Shown here: positions 27,711 to 36,441 of the stretch, in pieces | How positions within the stretch are numbered: position 1 is the stretch's first letter | Layout of the letters: each line of letters opens with the position of its first letter | NCBI GenBank assembly: GCA_964652195.1 | Contig: CAZZBB010000037.1 | Location: 1 to 64,000, forward strand | Origin: MSPOR6 sp964652195 | GTDB taxonomy: Bacteria > Poribacteria > WGA-4E > WGA-3G | DNA: 64,000 nucleotides | Direction: 5' to 3' | Notes under the pieces: generated by a model | The model's database searches: none | What the model saw: only the letters and a program-made list of their open reading frames with translations | What the model was told of the DNA's origin: nothing | Program-made: the position numbers and the translations under genes

Positions 27711-28504
27711 TTCTTTTTACCTCAAAGTTAACCTTTTCAATAATTTTACCACAAAATAGCGAGTTAATCAACTATGTTTGAATCTGCTATAAGGTTATAT
27801 TCAACATATCTCGGAAATTAAATATTGTGAGAGTCCCTTTGTATTTATACGAAACACTATAGAAAGCGAAAATATGACTAAAGAGTGTAGAAAAAGCCAT
27901 AATATCTGTTAATATACAAATGAAAAATCTACCACTCCATTCACGGAACAATTTTTTTAACCCTTTTTCCATAAAGGTTTAACATTTTTTATACGGCAAT
28001 TTTCCGTGAATAACATATGTTATGTGAAACTCAACTCAATTGGGTTGTAGATGAGGACACACTATTTAATAGGTATTCAATACAACAATAAGATATAGTA
28101 ATCCTTAATATGATAACTTAGATTTAATCAGACACTTTACTTGTATGAGCGACCTCCTGGTCGCGACCGAGTGGTCGCTCCTACAGAAGAGTTGTGGGAT
28201 ACAAACATATGTTGGGCCAAAAGAAAATGTTGTTTTAATTTTATTGTTCACTATAATTCCCATTGAAGATTCAGCAAAGGATTCAATTGTAGAATATAGA
28301 AACATTCTGATATAAGGCTCTTCTGTAATAGCGATCTCAGTAACTCGACATATAAAGTTCGGGAATTGGAGTTTCCTTCAGAAGAGGATCGGATAGGATA
28401 ATGAAATATGATATGTTAAATCGTTCGGATTAATAGGAGTGATCCGATACGCGAATAATAAAACTAAGGGTCGAGATTAGGAGATCCTTTTGAAGAGAGG
28501 CTAT
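27711..28504. other. Gene-free gap before the WD40 cluster
   Basis: About 0.8 kb, AT-rich, between asd and the last WD40 gene. No convincing gene is seen; short frames show no family signature. The only notable structure is the GC-rich palindrome at 28147-28180. Confidence 0.5.
28147..28180. repeat. REP-like GC-rich palindrome
   Basis: GAGCGACC (28147-28154) and GGTCGCTC (28173-28180) are inverted arms around an inner GGTCGCGACC palindrome, with CTACAG flanking on the right. Base composition is much richer in GC than the surroundings. Elements of this kind (GTAGGAGCGACC...) occur in multiple copies in many bacterial genomes; only one copy was seen here. Confidence 0.6.
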
Positions 28505-30679
28505 TCATTGAATATTGTTTTCGGTTTTCGTTATTGATGAAATATCCCATATCAGTACAGTTCCATCACTACTGTAACTCATAAGAGTCTGCGTCTCTTT
28601 GTTAAAGGTAATTTTCCTAATAGATCCAGTATGTCCTTTGAGAATCTTTATCTGCTCTCCTGTATCTATATCCCATAGGTAGATTACCCCTTCAGAAATC
28701 CCACTTGCAAGAATCCGTCCTTCTGTACTGAAGGACATTTGCGAAACGAAGTAATTAGGACTGGAAATAACTTGATGCCACTGTGGATCCGAAAGTAGTA
28801 GTTTTTGCTCGGCAGTTGCGAGATCCCACAATCGGATCGTTTTATCATCCCCTCCACTTGCCAATGTATTACCATCAGGACTAAAGACAATACTTGTGAT
28901 ATCATCTCTATGTCCAGATAGAGTGTCTTTGATTTTTCCAGTTTGGACATCCCATAAAACTATAATATAAGACCATTTTGAGTAGTCAGAAGAAGTATCT
29001 GATAATGTTATGGCGAGTGTCTGTCCATCAGGACTAAATAATACCTTACTGGTAAATGATGATGCACGATGACCATTTGTAGGACTAATACTTATTGTTT
29101 GTTTTAATTCTCCTGTATTAATGTCCCATACATGAAATTCCCATACATCAGATTTGTAGTCGCTTCCAACACTTGTTAGAATCTTCCTATCACTGCTGAA
29201 CCCCATCGTTTTAAAAGTATCCGTCAGCCCATTTAGGGTTATAAGATATTTTCCTGATGCTGTATCCCATAATCGGATATTTTGCTTTGTATCTACTGTT
29301 GCAAGTATATGTCCATCTGGATTAAACCATAGTTTATTTACTGGATTCCTATATCCCTTCATAATTTTCCTTACTTTCCCTGTATTTGGATTCCAAAGAC
29401 GTATAGTCTTGTCATTACTGCTACTTGCAATTGTAGTTCCATCAGGACTGATATTAACACTGTAAATCGTCTCCTTATGTCCTGTAAGTGATTTATGATG
29501 TTTACCTGTGGTAGCATCCCATAATTGTATTGTTTTACTTCTTGTTTTTCCATGGGCTATAATATTATATCCATCAGGACTTAATGAGAAATCCCACCAA
29601 CCCATATGTCCCGTAATTGTGTTAACCAGTTCTTTTTTAGTAAGATCCCAGAAACGAAGAATGCCATCGTTTCCCCAACTAACAATGGTTGATCCATCTG
29701 GACTATATATTAATTGAGTATTTGAACCTGTATGTAGTTTGATCGTATCCTTTTCTTTCCCCGTATCAATATCCCATAGATGAATTATCCTCTCAAAACT
29801 AACACCTGCAAGTGTTTTCCTATCAGGGCTGAAAGCTACATCGGAAATTTGATGATTGTCTGTTTCTATGATTAGGTCTTTCTGGTTGTGAACATCCATA
29901 AGCCGTATTGTCTTCCTATAATCTACTATTGCAAGTAAACGTCCTTTGGGACAGAAAAATACTTCATTATAACCATCTAAATCAACGATTGTATGCTCTT
30001 GCTCTTCTTTGTTAATTACAATTCCTTCAACATTATTAATATTGATTATTTCTACTTTCGTATCATTTTTCTTATTACTAATCTCAGCAAGAAATAGTAT
30101 ATTTCCAACATAGGATATTTGTGGGTCTCTGCTATACCAATTGGTATGTCTTTTGATAATTTTCTTATGTGTGTTTGACTGAATATCCCATATATTTATT
30201 TCCTGTTGTGACGCACTTGCAAGTGTCTTGCCATCAGGACTAAATGCCACACTGAATACCGCTCCCCTATGTCCTCTAAATAATTGTTTTATTCTTTTTG
30301 TATTGACATCCCATAGTCTAACAATTGCGTCCTCGCTCCCTGTTACAATTGTCTCTCCATCAGGACTGAAACTGACACAAGTTATACTGGATATATGTGG
30401 CATCAACAGTACAAATTCATCAGTGTTATTTGCATCATAGAGCCATAACCCAATACTTGTTGCTACGGCTAAGATTGTACCATCAGGTGAATATTTTAAT
30501 TTATTGATTCTACCTTTGCCAATCCGTGCCATAACATCATCATTCGGCAAATATCGTTGAGGCGAATCAATGATTAGATCTTCAACGACTACACGTTCTT
30601 GTCGTTTTGCAATAATGGAAATTAAGAAAATGGGTAATATAGCAATTATCAAAAGAGAAATACTAATTTTACGTATCAT
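28505..30679 (-). CDS. Membrane-anchored WD40 propeller protein (about 15 blades)
   Basis: 724 residues. N-terminal signal anchor at about 5-25 (SISLLIIAILPIFLISII), then about 15 WD40 repeats of the form FSPDGxTLASGSxDxTIRLWD, enough for two seven- or eight-bladed propellers. The first blade carries the entry motif MARIGKGRINKLKYSPDG shared by most members of this cluster. It starts 38 bases after the sigma-WD40 gene at 30718-33606, so it is probably cotranscribed with it. Several blades are degenerate (for example the fourth). A scaffold or sensing role outside the cytoplasm is inferred; no enzymatic domain is visible. Confidence 0.82.
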   Translation of the reverse strand: MIRKISISLLIIAILPIFLISIIAKRQERVVVEDLIIDSPQRYLPNDDVMARIGKGRINKLKYSPDGTILAVATSIGLWLYDANNTDEFVLLMPHISSITCVSFSPDGETIVTGSEDAIVRLWDVNTKRIKQLFRGHRGAVFSVAFSPDGKTLASASQQEINIWDIQSNTHKKIIKRHTNWYSRDPQISYVGNILFLAEISNKKNDTKVEIININNVEGIVINKEEQEHTIVDLDGYNEVFFCPKGRLLAIVDYRKTIRLMDVHNQKDLIIETDNHQISDVAFSPDRKTLAGVSFERIIHLWDIDTGKEKDTIKLHTGSNTQLIYSPDGSTIVSWGNDGILRFWDLTKKELVNTITGHMGWWDFSLSPDGYNIIAHGKTRSKTIQLWDATTGKHHKSLTGHKETIYSVNISPDGTTIASSSNDKTIRLWNPNTGKVRKIMKGYRNPVNKLWFNPDGHILATVDTKQNIRLWDTASGKYLITLNGLTDTFKTMGFSSDRKILTSVGSDYKSDVWEFHVWDINTGELKQTISISPTNGHRASSFTSKVLFSPDGQTLAITLSDTSSDYSKWSYIIVLWDVQTGKIKDTLSGHRDDITSIVFSPDGNTLASGGDDKTIRLWDLATAEQKLLLSDPQWHQVISSPNYFVSQMSFSTEGRILASGISEGVIYLWDIDTGEQIKILKGHTGSIRKITFNKETQTLMSYSSDGTVLIWDISSITKTENNIQ

Positions 30680-30717
30680 AGAAGTAGACTTCAGTTAGAC
30701 CTTTCAATCTTATGTGT

Positions 30718-33606
30718 TTATTTTTTAGATTCACCATTATTTGATTGAGATGGAATATTCCACAATAATACGGTACCGTGATAACTACCTTGCGCTATTG
30801 TCTTTCCATCGGGACTGATTGCAGCATTTAGGGTTGGGGGGAAATCAGTCGTGATCTCCTGCTTATGCTGTCCATTGAGGACATCCCATAGATGTATTTT
30901 CCTCCACAGGTTAAGGCTCAGAGTGCCAGCCCCACTTTCACTCGCCACCACTTTTCCATCCGGACTGAAAAATACATTCCAGATTGTTCCCCTATATCCC
31001 GTAAGTCCCATCTTCTGTTGTCCTGTGGGTACATCCCATAAACGAAGGGTACCATCTATACTTATACTTGCAAGGGTTTGACCATCAGGACCAAAAGTAA
31101 GTGTCTTAACTTCATCTATATGACCGGTAAAGGTCTTGATGTTCTCATAAGTGTTTACGTCTAATAAGGAAACGGTTCCGTTGTGACTCCCGTAAGCAAT
31201 TATCTGACCATTATGACTAAACGTTATGCTCGTAATACTCTCATTGTGTAAGTCGAGTGTTTTCTCATGTTTACCTGTTCTGACATCCCAGAAATGTATA
31301 TTGCCTTTCTGACTTCCACGAACAAGTGTGTGTCCATCTGGACTGAATGCAATACTTTCAACGTAACTGATATGTCCCTTAAATATTTTAATCTGTTTTC
31401 CAGTTTCTGTATCCCATAGATAGATGTCATTGCTTCCACTCAAATTTTGGTTGTTTTCCCTTATAAACTCTGATTCTACATGCTTTTCGCCAGTGGCACT
31501 TGCAAGTATTTTTCCATCTGGACTAAACGCTACGTTCTCAACATACGGTTTTTGTTCCTGATTTTTATCTAATAAGAGTTGATTTGTGAGAACTCTATTA
31601 AGTTTGTGTGTGTTTAAATTCCATAACCGGATAGTATTATCAGTCGTCGTACTCGCAAGAGTTTCACCATCTGGACTAAACCAGAGACCTGTTACAGGGT
31701 AAGCATGCCCATCAAGTTTTCTATTTAGTGTCCCAGATTTTGCATCCCACAGTCGTATAGAATGATGGCTATCCGCACTTGCAATCGTTTTACCATCTGG
31801 ACTAAACGATACCTGATCCACATGATCCCCATAGTCAAGTATCTTGATAATGTTTCCAGTCTTTGTATTCCACAGACGAATTGTCTCGTCTGAACTTCCT
31901 GTTACAAGAGTATTTCCATCAGGACTGAACGCTACTTGATTAACCGACTTTTTATGTGCAGAGAGCACATTCTTAAGTTCTTTAGTATCAACATCCCATA
32001 GACGGACTTCACCATCTAAACACGCTGTAGCAATGATTTTATCGTCAGGACTAAACTTAACACTCGTTATAGATTTATGATGTGCATCAATAGTGCCTTC
32101 TTCTTTTCCAGTGTTAGTATGCCACAGACGAATTTGTCCATCACGTGCCCCAGTTACGATTGTTTGTCCATCAACACTAAATGCAATGCAATTAATATAA
32201 TCTGGATGCTCTGGAATAGTTCTTTTGAGTTTTCCAGTTTTTGCATCAAGTAAATGTACCTCTTTATGATCTAATCCTGCAAGAGTTTTACCATCCGGAC
32301 TGAATAATATTATCTGCGAACCAATTGTCTCTGTTGTAGGAGTACGTATCCGTTTCCTTGATTTAATATCCCACAATGCGATATAACCGGAGTTACAACT
32401 TGCGAGGGTTCTACCATCAGGACTAAAGGACATACTGTCAATGCTATAACTCCTAAAGCCAAGTATACCATGTACATGAACAAGTAGATCAAGTTCCTGT
32501 AACGTTTTTGCGTCATACAACCATATTCCCACAGTTCCTGCAACAGCGAGTAATGTTCCATCTGAAGAATACTCCATATCGCGAAGTACTCCCTTACCAA
32601 GTCTTGCTTTTGCACCTTCAGGTAAATCCCATTGTGGTAAAACATCACGAACCGTATCTTGTAAGTGTTGATCTGTAATTAAGTTGCCTTGATCGGTTGA
32701 CACTTGTTCTAAATTCTTGCTACCCTCATCTCCTTCACTGACAATATCAGATACATCCTTTTCTTGATTTCGGAGATCCAGTTTGGATTCAATATCTTGG
32801 ACTATTGCAGAATCTACGATATCCACTGACATCTCAGATTGGGAATCCAAACTATAGGGTTTCTGATTACGATTAAAATAATGACTACCCGTTCCCAACA
32901 ATAGCAAGATTAATGCAGCAGTTGTTGTACCCAATACCCATGGGATGAACGGTTTACTACCAGAAGGTGGTTTGGGTTTAAGTCGAGATACTTCGCGCCA
33001 AACATTCTCTGATACAGTTGGTGATATTTGGAAATGGGTAATGGCTTCGCGAATCATCGACTCTTCCTGTTTTAAACGGTTTCGTGCTCTTCGTAGCCGA
33101 CTCTTAATTGTGTTTACCGATACACCTAAGAATTTACTTATCTCCTTTGCAGTCATTTCACCAAGATAATAGAGGGTAATTACAGTACGTTCACTTTCTG
33201 GTAGTTTTTCGAGTAGATTTTTTACAACATCACTGTAGCGTTTAAGGGTTTCCTTCTCTCGCTGCTCCGACTCATAATTGCGAGAATATGCATTTTCAAC
33301 TTCATGAGTCGGAGTGGCGTCTAATGACTGCATTTGCGTCTTATGTCTTTGAATCCAATTTATGCATAGACGATTGGCAATTACATATAGCCATCCATCA
33401 AATTGTTTGGGATTACTGAGGGTAGAGAGGTTTTTGTATACTTGAAGAAAAGTGTCTTGTGTTATTTCTTCAGCGATATGATAATCTCCTATTTTCCGCC
33501 ACGCAAGTGCGTGTATTCTCTTCTGATACATTTGCACCAAAGAAGCAAATGCTTCTTCATCCCCATCCAAAACCCTATGAATGAGTAGGACACTATTCTC
33601 TGTCAT
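30718..33606 (-). CDS. ECF sigma factor fused through a membrane segment to a 14-blade WD40 region (copy A)
   Basis: 962 residues. Residues 1-90 are sigma70 region 2 (LLIHRVLDGDEEAFASLV, DTFLQVYKNL, FDGWLYVIANRL). Residues about 130-182 are region 4 (LEKLPESERTVITLYYLGE, AKEISKFLGVSVNTIKSRLR). A conserved linker leads to one hydrophobic segment at about 221-241 (WVLGTTTAALILLLLGTG). A stalk at about 248-320 precedes 14 WD40 repeats beginning at ARLGKG (334-339). Topology predicts sigma domains in the cytoplasm and propellers outside. No separate anti-sigma gene is nearby, so the extension may itself control the sigma domain. GGGG lies 8 bases before the ATG; an ECF-like promoter lies upstream. 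Near-identical sigma part to the 44.4 kb copy. Confidence 0.88.
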   Translation of the reverse strand: MTENSVLLIHRVLDGDEEAFASLVQMYQKRIHALAWRKIGDYHIAEEITQDTFLQVYKNLSTLSNPKQFDGWLYVIANRLCINWIQRHKTQMQSLDATPTHEVENAYSRNYESEQREKETLKRYSDVVKNLLEKLPESERTVITLYYLGEMTAKEISKFLGVSVNTIKSRLRRARNRLKQEESMIREAITHFQISPTVSENVWREVSRLKPKPPSGSKPFIPWVLGTTTAALILLLLGTGSHYFNRNQKPYSLDSQSEMSVDIVDSAIVQDIESKLDLRNQEKDVSDIVSEGDEGSKNLEQVSTDQGNLITDQHLQDTVRDVLPQWDLPEGAKARLGKGVLRDMEYSSDGTLLAVAGTVGIWLYDAKTLQELDLLVHVHGILGFRSYSIDSMSFSPDGRTLASCNSGYIALWDIKSRKRIRTPTTETIGSQIILFSPDGKTLAGLDHKEVHLLDAKTGKLKRTIPEHPDYINCIAFSVDGQTIVTGARDGQIRLWHTNTGKEEGTIDAHHKSITSVKFSPDDKIIATACLDGEVRLWDVDTKELKNVLSAHKKSVNQVAFSPDGNTLVTGSSDETIRLWNTKTGNIIKILDYGDHVDQVSFSPDGKTIASADSHHSIRLWDAKSGTLNRKLDGHAYPVTGLWFSPDGETLASTTTDNTIRLWNLNTHKLNRVLTNQLLLDKNQEQKPYVENVAFSPDGKILASATGEKHVESEFIRENNQNLSGSNDIYLWDTETGKQIKIFKGHISYVESIAFSPDGHTLVRGSQKGNIHFWDVRTGKHEKTLDLHNESITSITFSHNGQIIAYGSHNGTVSLLDVNTYENIKTFTGHIDEVKTLTFGPDGQTLASISIDGTLRLWDVPTGQQKMGLTGYRGTIWNVFFSPDGKVVASESGAGTLSLNLWRKIHLWDVLNGQHKQEITTDFPPTLNAAISPDGKTIAQGSYHGTVLLWNIPSQSNNGESKK

Positions 33607-34028
33607 CGTATAACCCCACAGATTAACCTTAGAATAAAACTACAAATTTATATGAAAATTTACTTATGTATCATATAAGACACAAAATATTTGAAAAAGG
33701 GTGCATAATTAGAAAAAATTTTGGATAAATTATGTGGTTTGTTGAATTAAATTAGATTACACAATACATTTAGGTATTCTCATGTTGAAAACATGTGCAA
33801 TCAAAGGAAGGATTTCTTACTTCACAAGACAAAAACACCGTAATGAATGTTTGAAGCTTGGATTCTAAGATAATGTCTTTCACGCTGTCACGGGAACGAG
33901 TTTTCAGCAATTTTCAAGTTTCAACATGCAATATATGGATATAATCGCTATTTGCTCTATTTGTGGGTGTTATTCAATCTAAATCAAATATGCATGAAGG
34001 ATTGATAGCATGTTATAGTTGTTATGTT
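33607..34028. other. Gap between WD40 gene and sigma-WD40 copy A
   Basis: It holds the leader and predicted promoter of sigma copy A near its left end. The remaining ~300 bases are AT-rich, with no gene and no clear terminator seen for the upstream WD40 series. Confidence 0.5.
33679..33705 (-). promoter_or_regulatory. ECF-type promoter candidate of sigma-WD40 copy A
   Basis: Read on the minus strand: TGCACCC (33705-33699), 16 bases, TGTC (33682-33679), followed by TTATATGA. The same TGCACCC-CTTTTTC start, identical 16-base spacing and TGTC occur upstream of sigma copy B. The layout (-35 with CACCC, -10 with GTC) is of the ECF kind. Predicted start about 65 bases before the ATG. Confidence 0.6.
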
Positions 34029-35021
34029 TTATTTCCTTACATCCCACAGGAAGATAGCATCATCTACTTTATCACTCCGACCTGAACCAGCAAGCGTCAT
34101 TCCATCCGGACTAAATGCTAATCCTGTAAGAATGAATTTATACGTCTTGATTTTCTTTATTAGCTTACCTGTCTCTGTATTCCACATGTAGATAGTTTTG
34201 TCAGTACATGCGGTTGCGAGTGTATTTCCATCTGGACTAAACGCCATCCCCAATATAGTTTTCTTTTTTCGCGTATGTATACTCTTATGTTCTCCCGATG
34301 CAACATCCCATAGATGTATAACATTACCGTATTCCTTACCAGCAATTTTTTTGCCATCCGGACTGAACAAAACTTTCTTGATTCGATTTTTATTGCCTGA
34401 TAAAGTTTTCTTTATCTCCCTTGTGTTTACATCCCACAGATGAGTTTTGTTCCTACCACTTGCATAAGTATTTCCATCTGGACTAAGCGAACTATTACCA
34501 TAAGCTGAGTCATAGAATCCTGCGAATGTCTCCTTATGCTGACCTGTGTTAACACTCCATTGATTGATTTCGTAATAACCAGCTGATAGTAGGGTTTTAC
34601 CATCTGTTGTAAATGAAACACAGTCCAGACCAAACCTATTTCCAATAAACGTTGCCTTATGCTCCCCATTATTAACATCCCATAAACGGACTGTTCCGTC
34701 CTCACTGGCACTCGCAATATTCTTCCCATCAGGACTAAAAGTGATTTTATTAATATAGTCTGAATGTCCTGTAAGAAATGTTTTCGGTACATTAGCATGA
34801 ACATCATAGACCCATATACCAATAGTACTAATTCCTGCTAATAGGCTTCCATCAGGAGAAAACAATACCTGATTGGTTAAACCATTGCTAATCCCTGCCT
34901 TTTCTGGTAGATTCCACTGCTGTAAACTAACTTTAAAGTGTTCAGGTTGATTTAGAATCAGAACAAGACTAAATAGTAAGATTATAAGTATTGTACATAT
35001 AAGGATTGTTCTTGATTTCAT
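34029..35021 (-). CDS. Membrane-anchored seven-bladed WD40 protein
   Basis: 330 residues. N-terminal hydrophobic anchor at about 6-25 (LICTILIILLFSLVLIL), then exactly seven WD40 repeats, matching a single closed propeller. The entry blade reads QQWNLPEKAGISNG...FSPDGSLLAGISTIGIWVYD, a diverged form of the cluster's entry motif. AGGA lies about 10 bases before the ATG. It is the last gene of a minus-strand run, 82 bases after the 35104-36303 gene. No enzymatic motif. Role unknown, probably extracytoplasmic binding. Confidence 0.8.
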   Translation of the reverse strand: MKSRTILICTILIILLFSLVLILNQPEHFKVSLQQWNLPEKAGISNGLTNQVLFSPDGSLLAGISTIGIWVYDVHANVPKTFLTGHSDYINKITFSPDGKNIASASEDGTVRLWDVNNGEHKATFIGNRFGLDCVSFTTDGKTLLSAGYYEINQWSVNTGQHKETFAGFYDSAYGNSSLSPDGNTYASGRNKTHLWDVNTREIKKTLSGNKNRIKKVLFSPDGKKIAGKEYGNVIHLWDVASGEHKSIHTRKKKTILGMAFSPDGNTLATACTDKTIYMWNTETGKLIKKIKTYKFILTGLAFSPDGMTLAGSGRSDKVDDAIFLWDVRK

Positions 35022-35103
35022 TGTAAATGATTCCTGGAGAATTAGTTAGGTTTAACGAATTCTTTCTGATTGGATTTCCATACACATCTAAATCCACTTC
35101 TTA

Positions 35104-36303
35104 TCATTTTGCTTCAACAGAAGTATTGACTATAGGTGAGAGATCCCATAGAATTACATCACTATTACTATTACCACAAGCGAGTGTTCTACCATCTGGA
35201 CTAAATGCTAAACTATAGTTCAAAGATCTTTCATTGTTATCAGGTTGGAGATAAGTAAATATTCGCTCTCCTGTGGAGACATCCCAGATTCGAACCAGAA
35301 AGTGATCACTATCACATGCTAAGATTTTTCCATAAGGTGTAAAGGTTACACCCCAGTTTGTATATTTACGTCCACTCAGCATATACTTTTGTTTTCCTGT
35401 AAAGATATCCCATACGCGAACAGTTCCATCAACCCCCACACTTAAAAGCATTGAATCATCAGGATTAAACAGTAAGGTATAGACACCACCTGTATGTCCT
35501 TTTAGGTTTTTCATTTGTTTTATATCATCTGTTGTTACATCCCACAAGAGTATCCTACTGTCACCACTTCCGCTTGCGAGTATTTTTCCATCATGACTGT
35601 AAGTTAAACTGGAGATATAATCTGTATGACCTGTAATAGTCTTTACAGATTTTCCTGTGGCTGCCTGCCATAACCTAATAGTATTATCGGTGCTCCCACT
35701 TGCGAGTATCTGTCCATCGGGACTGAATGTTACGCTTGAAACATATCCTGAATGACCAATAAAATCTAATGGTTGTCCTTTAGAAGTATTCCACACACTG
35801 ATAGAGTTATCTTTTCTTCCATTCGCAATTTGTACTCCATTAGGACTGAATGCTATGTTAGATCCAAACGGTATTTCATGAAGTGGTATTCTCTTGTTAA
35901 ATCTGCTTTCCTCTTCTACATTAAGAATATCAGCAGTATACTTTGGCAGTGTACTTTTATACTTACCTGTAGATGAATTCCACAAGTGTATCGGTGCGCG
36001 ATTACTGGTACAGGCAAGGGTTTCTCCATCCTGGCTGAATAGAACATTATGCACTGCATATGGAAACTTCATAAACATCTCATTACTTCTATCTGAAGAT
36101 ATATCCCAATCAAGAATAATTCTTCTGTCATCTGGACTATTTGCATTCTTTTTTATGCGAACTTTGGCATCTCTATTAATATTGATTGTTAACTTAGCAC
36201 CCTTGGGAGGATGTTGATGTGTATCTTGCGTATAGCCATATTTTTGAGAGAATATTGTAGAAGAAAACAACAGTAACATGTTGAGTATCATTAATTTCTT
36301 CAT
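35104..36303 (-). CDS. Exported seven-bladed WD40 protein lacking the cluster entry motif
   Basis: 399 residues. Signal peptide at about 1-20 (MKKLMILNMLLLFSSTIFSQ), a ~65-residue basic spacer (KLTININRDAKVRIKK), then seven WD40 repeats, the third and fourth being the most canonical (FSPDGQILASGSTDNTIRLW, YSHDGKILASGSGDSRILLW). Unlike its neighbours it has no ARLGKG-type entry motif, so it may be the most distant member. AGGA precedes the ATG. Function unknown. Confidence 0.8.
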   Translation of the reverse strand: MKKLMILNMLLLFSSTIFSQKYGYTQDTHQHPPKGAKLTININRDAKVRIKKNANSPDDRRIILDWDISSDRSNEMFMKFPYAVHNVLFSQDGETLACTSNRAPIHLWNSSTGKYKSTLPKYTADILNVEEESRFNKRIPLHEIPFGSNIAFSPNGVQIANGRKDNSISVWNTSKGQPLDFIGHSGYVSSVTFSPDGQILASGSTDNTIRLWQAATGKSVKTITGHTDYISSLTYSHDGKILASGSGDSRILLWDVTTDDIKQMKNLKGHTGGVYTLLFNPDDSMLLSVGVDGTVRVWDIFTGKQKYMLSGRKYTNWGVTFTPYGKILACDSDHFLVRIWDVSTGERIFTYLQPDNNERSLNYSLAFSPDGRTLACGNSNSDVILWDLSPIVNTSVEAK

Positions 36304-36441
36304 CTTAGTTTTCCTGTTGGCACTTATTTAATCAGTATTACCGATTTTAGTATTCGTTTTACTGAAGATATTAGTGCTACGTAAATAACTCAATCGGTAA
36401 GTTATGCTCCATAAAAAAGACCTTAATTGTCAGAAATGGCA

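Noticed and set aside
33607..34028. A separate anti-sigma factor gene next to sigma copy A
   Set aside because: No frame with a membrane segment or zinc-binding anti-sigma motif is present in this or the other gaps around the sigma genes.
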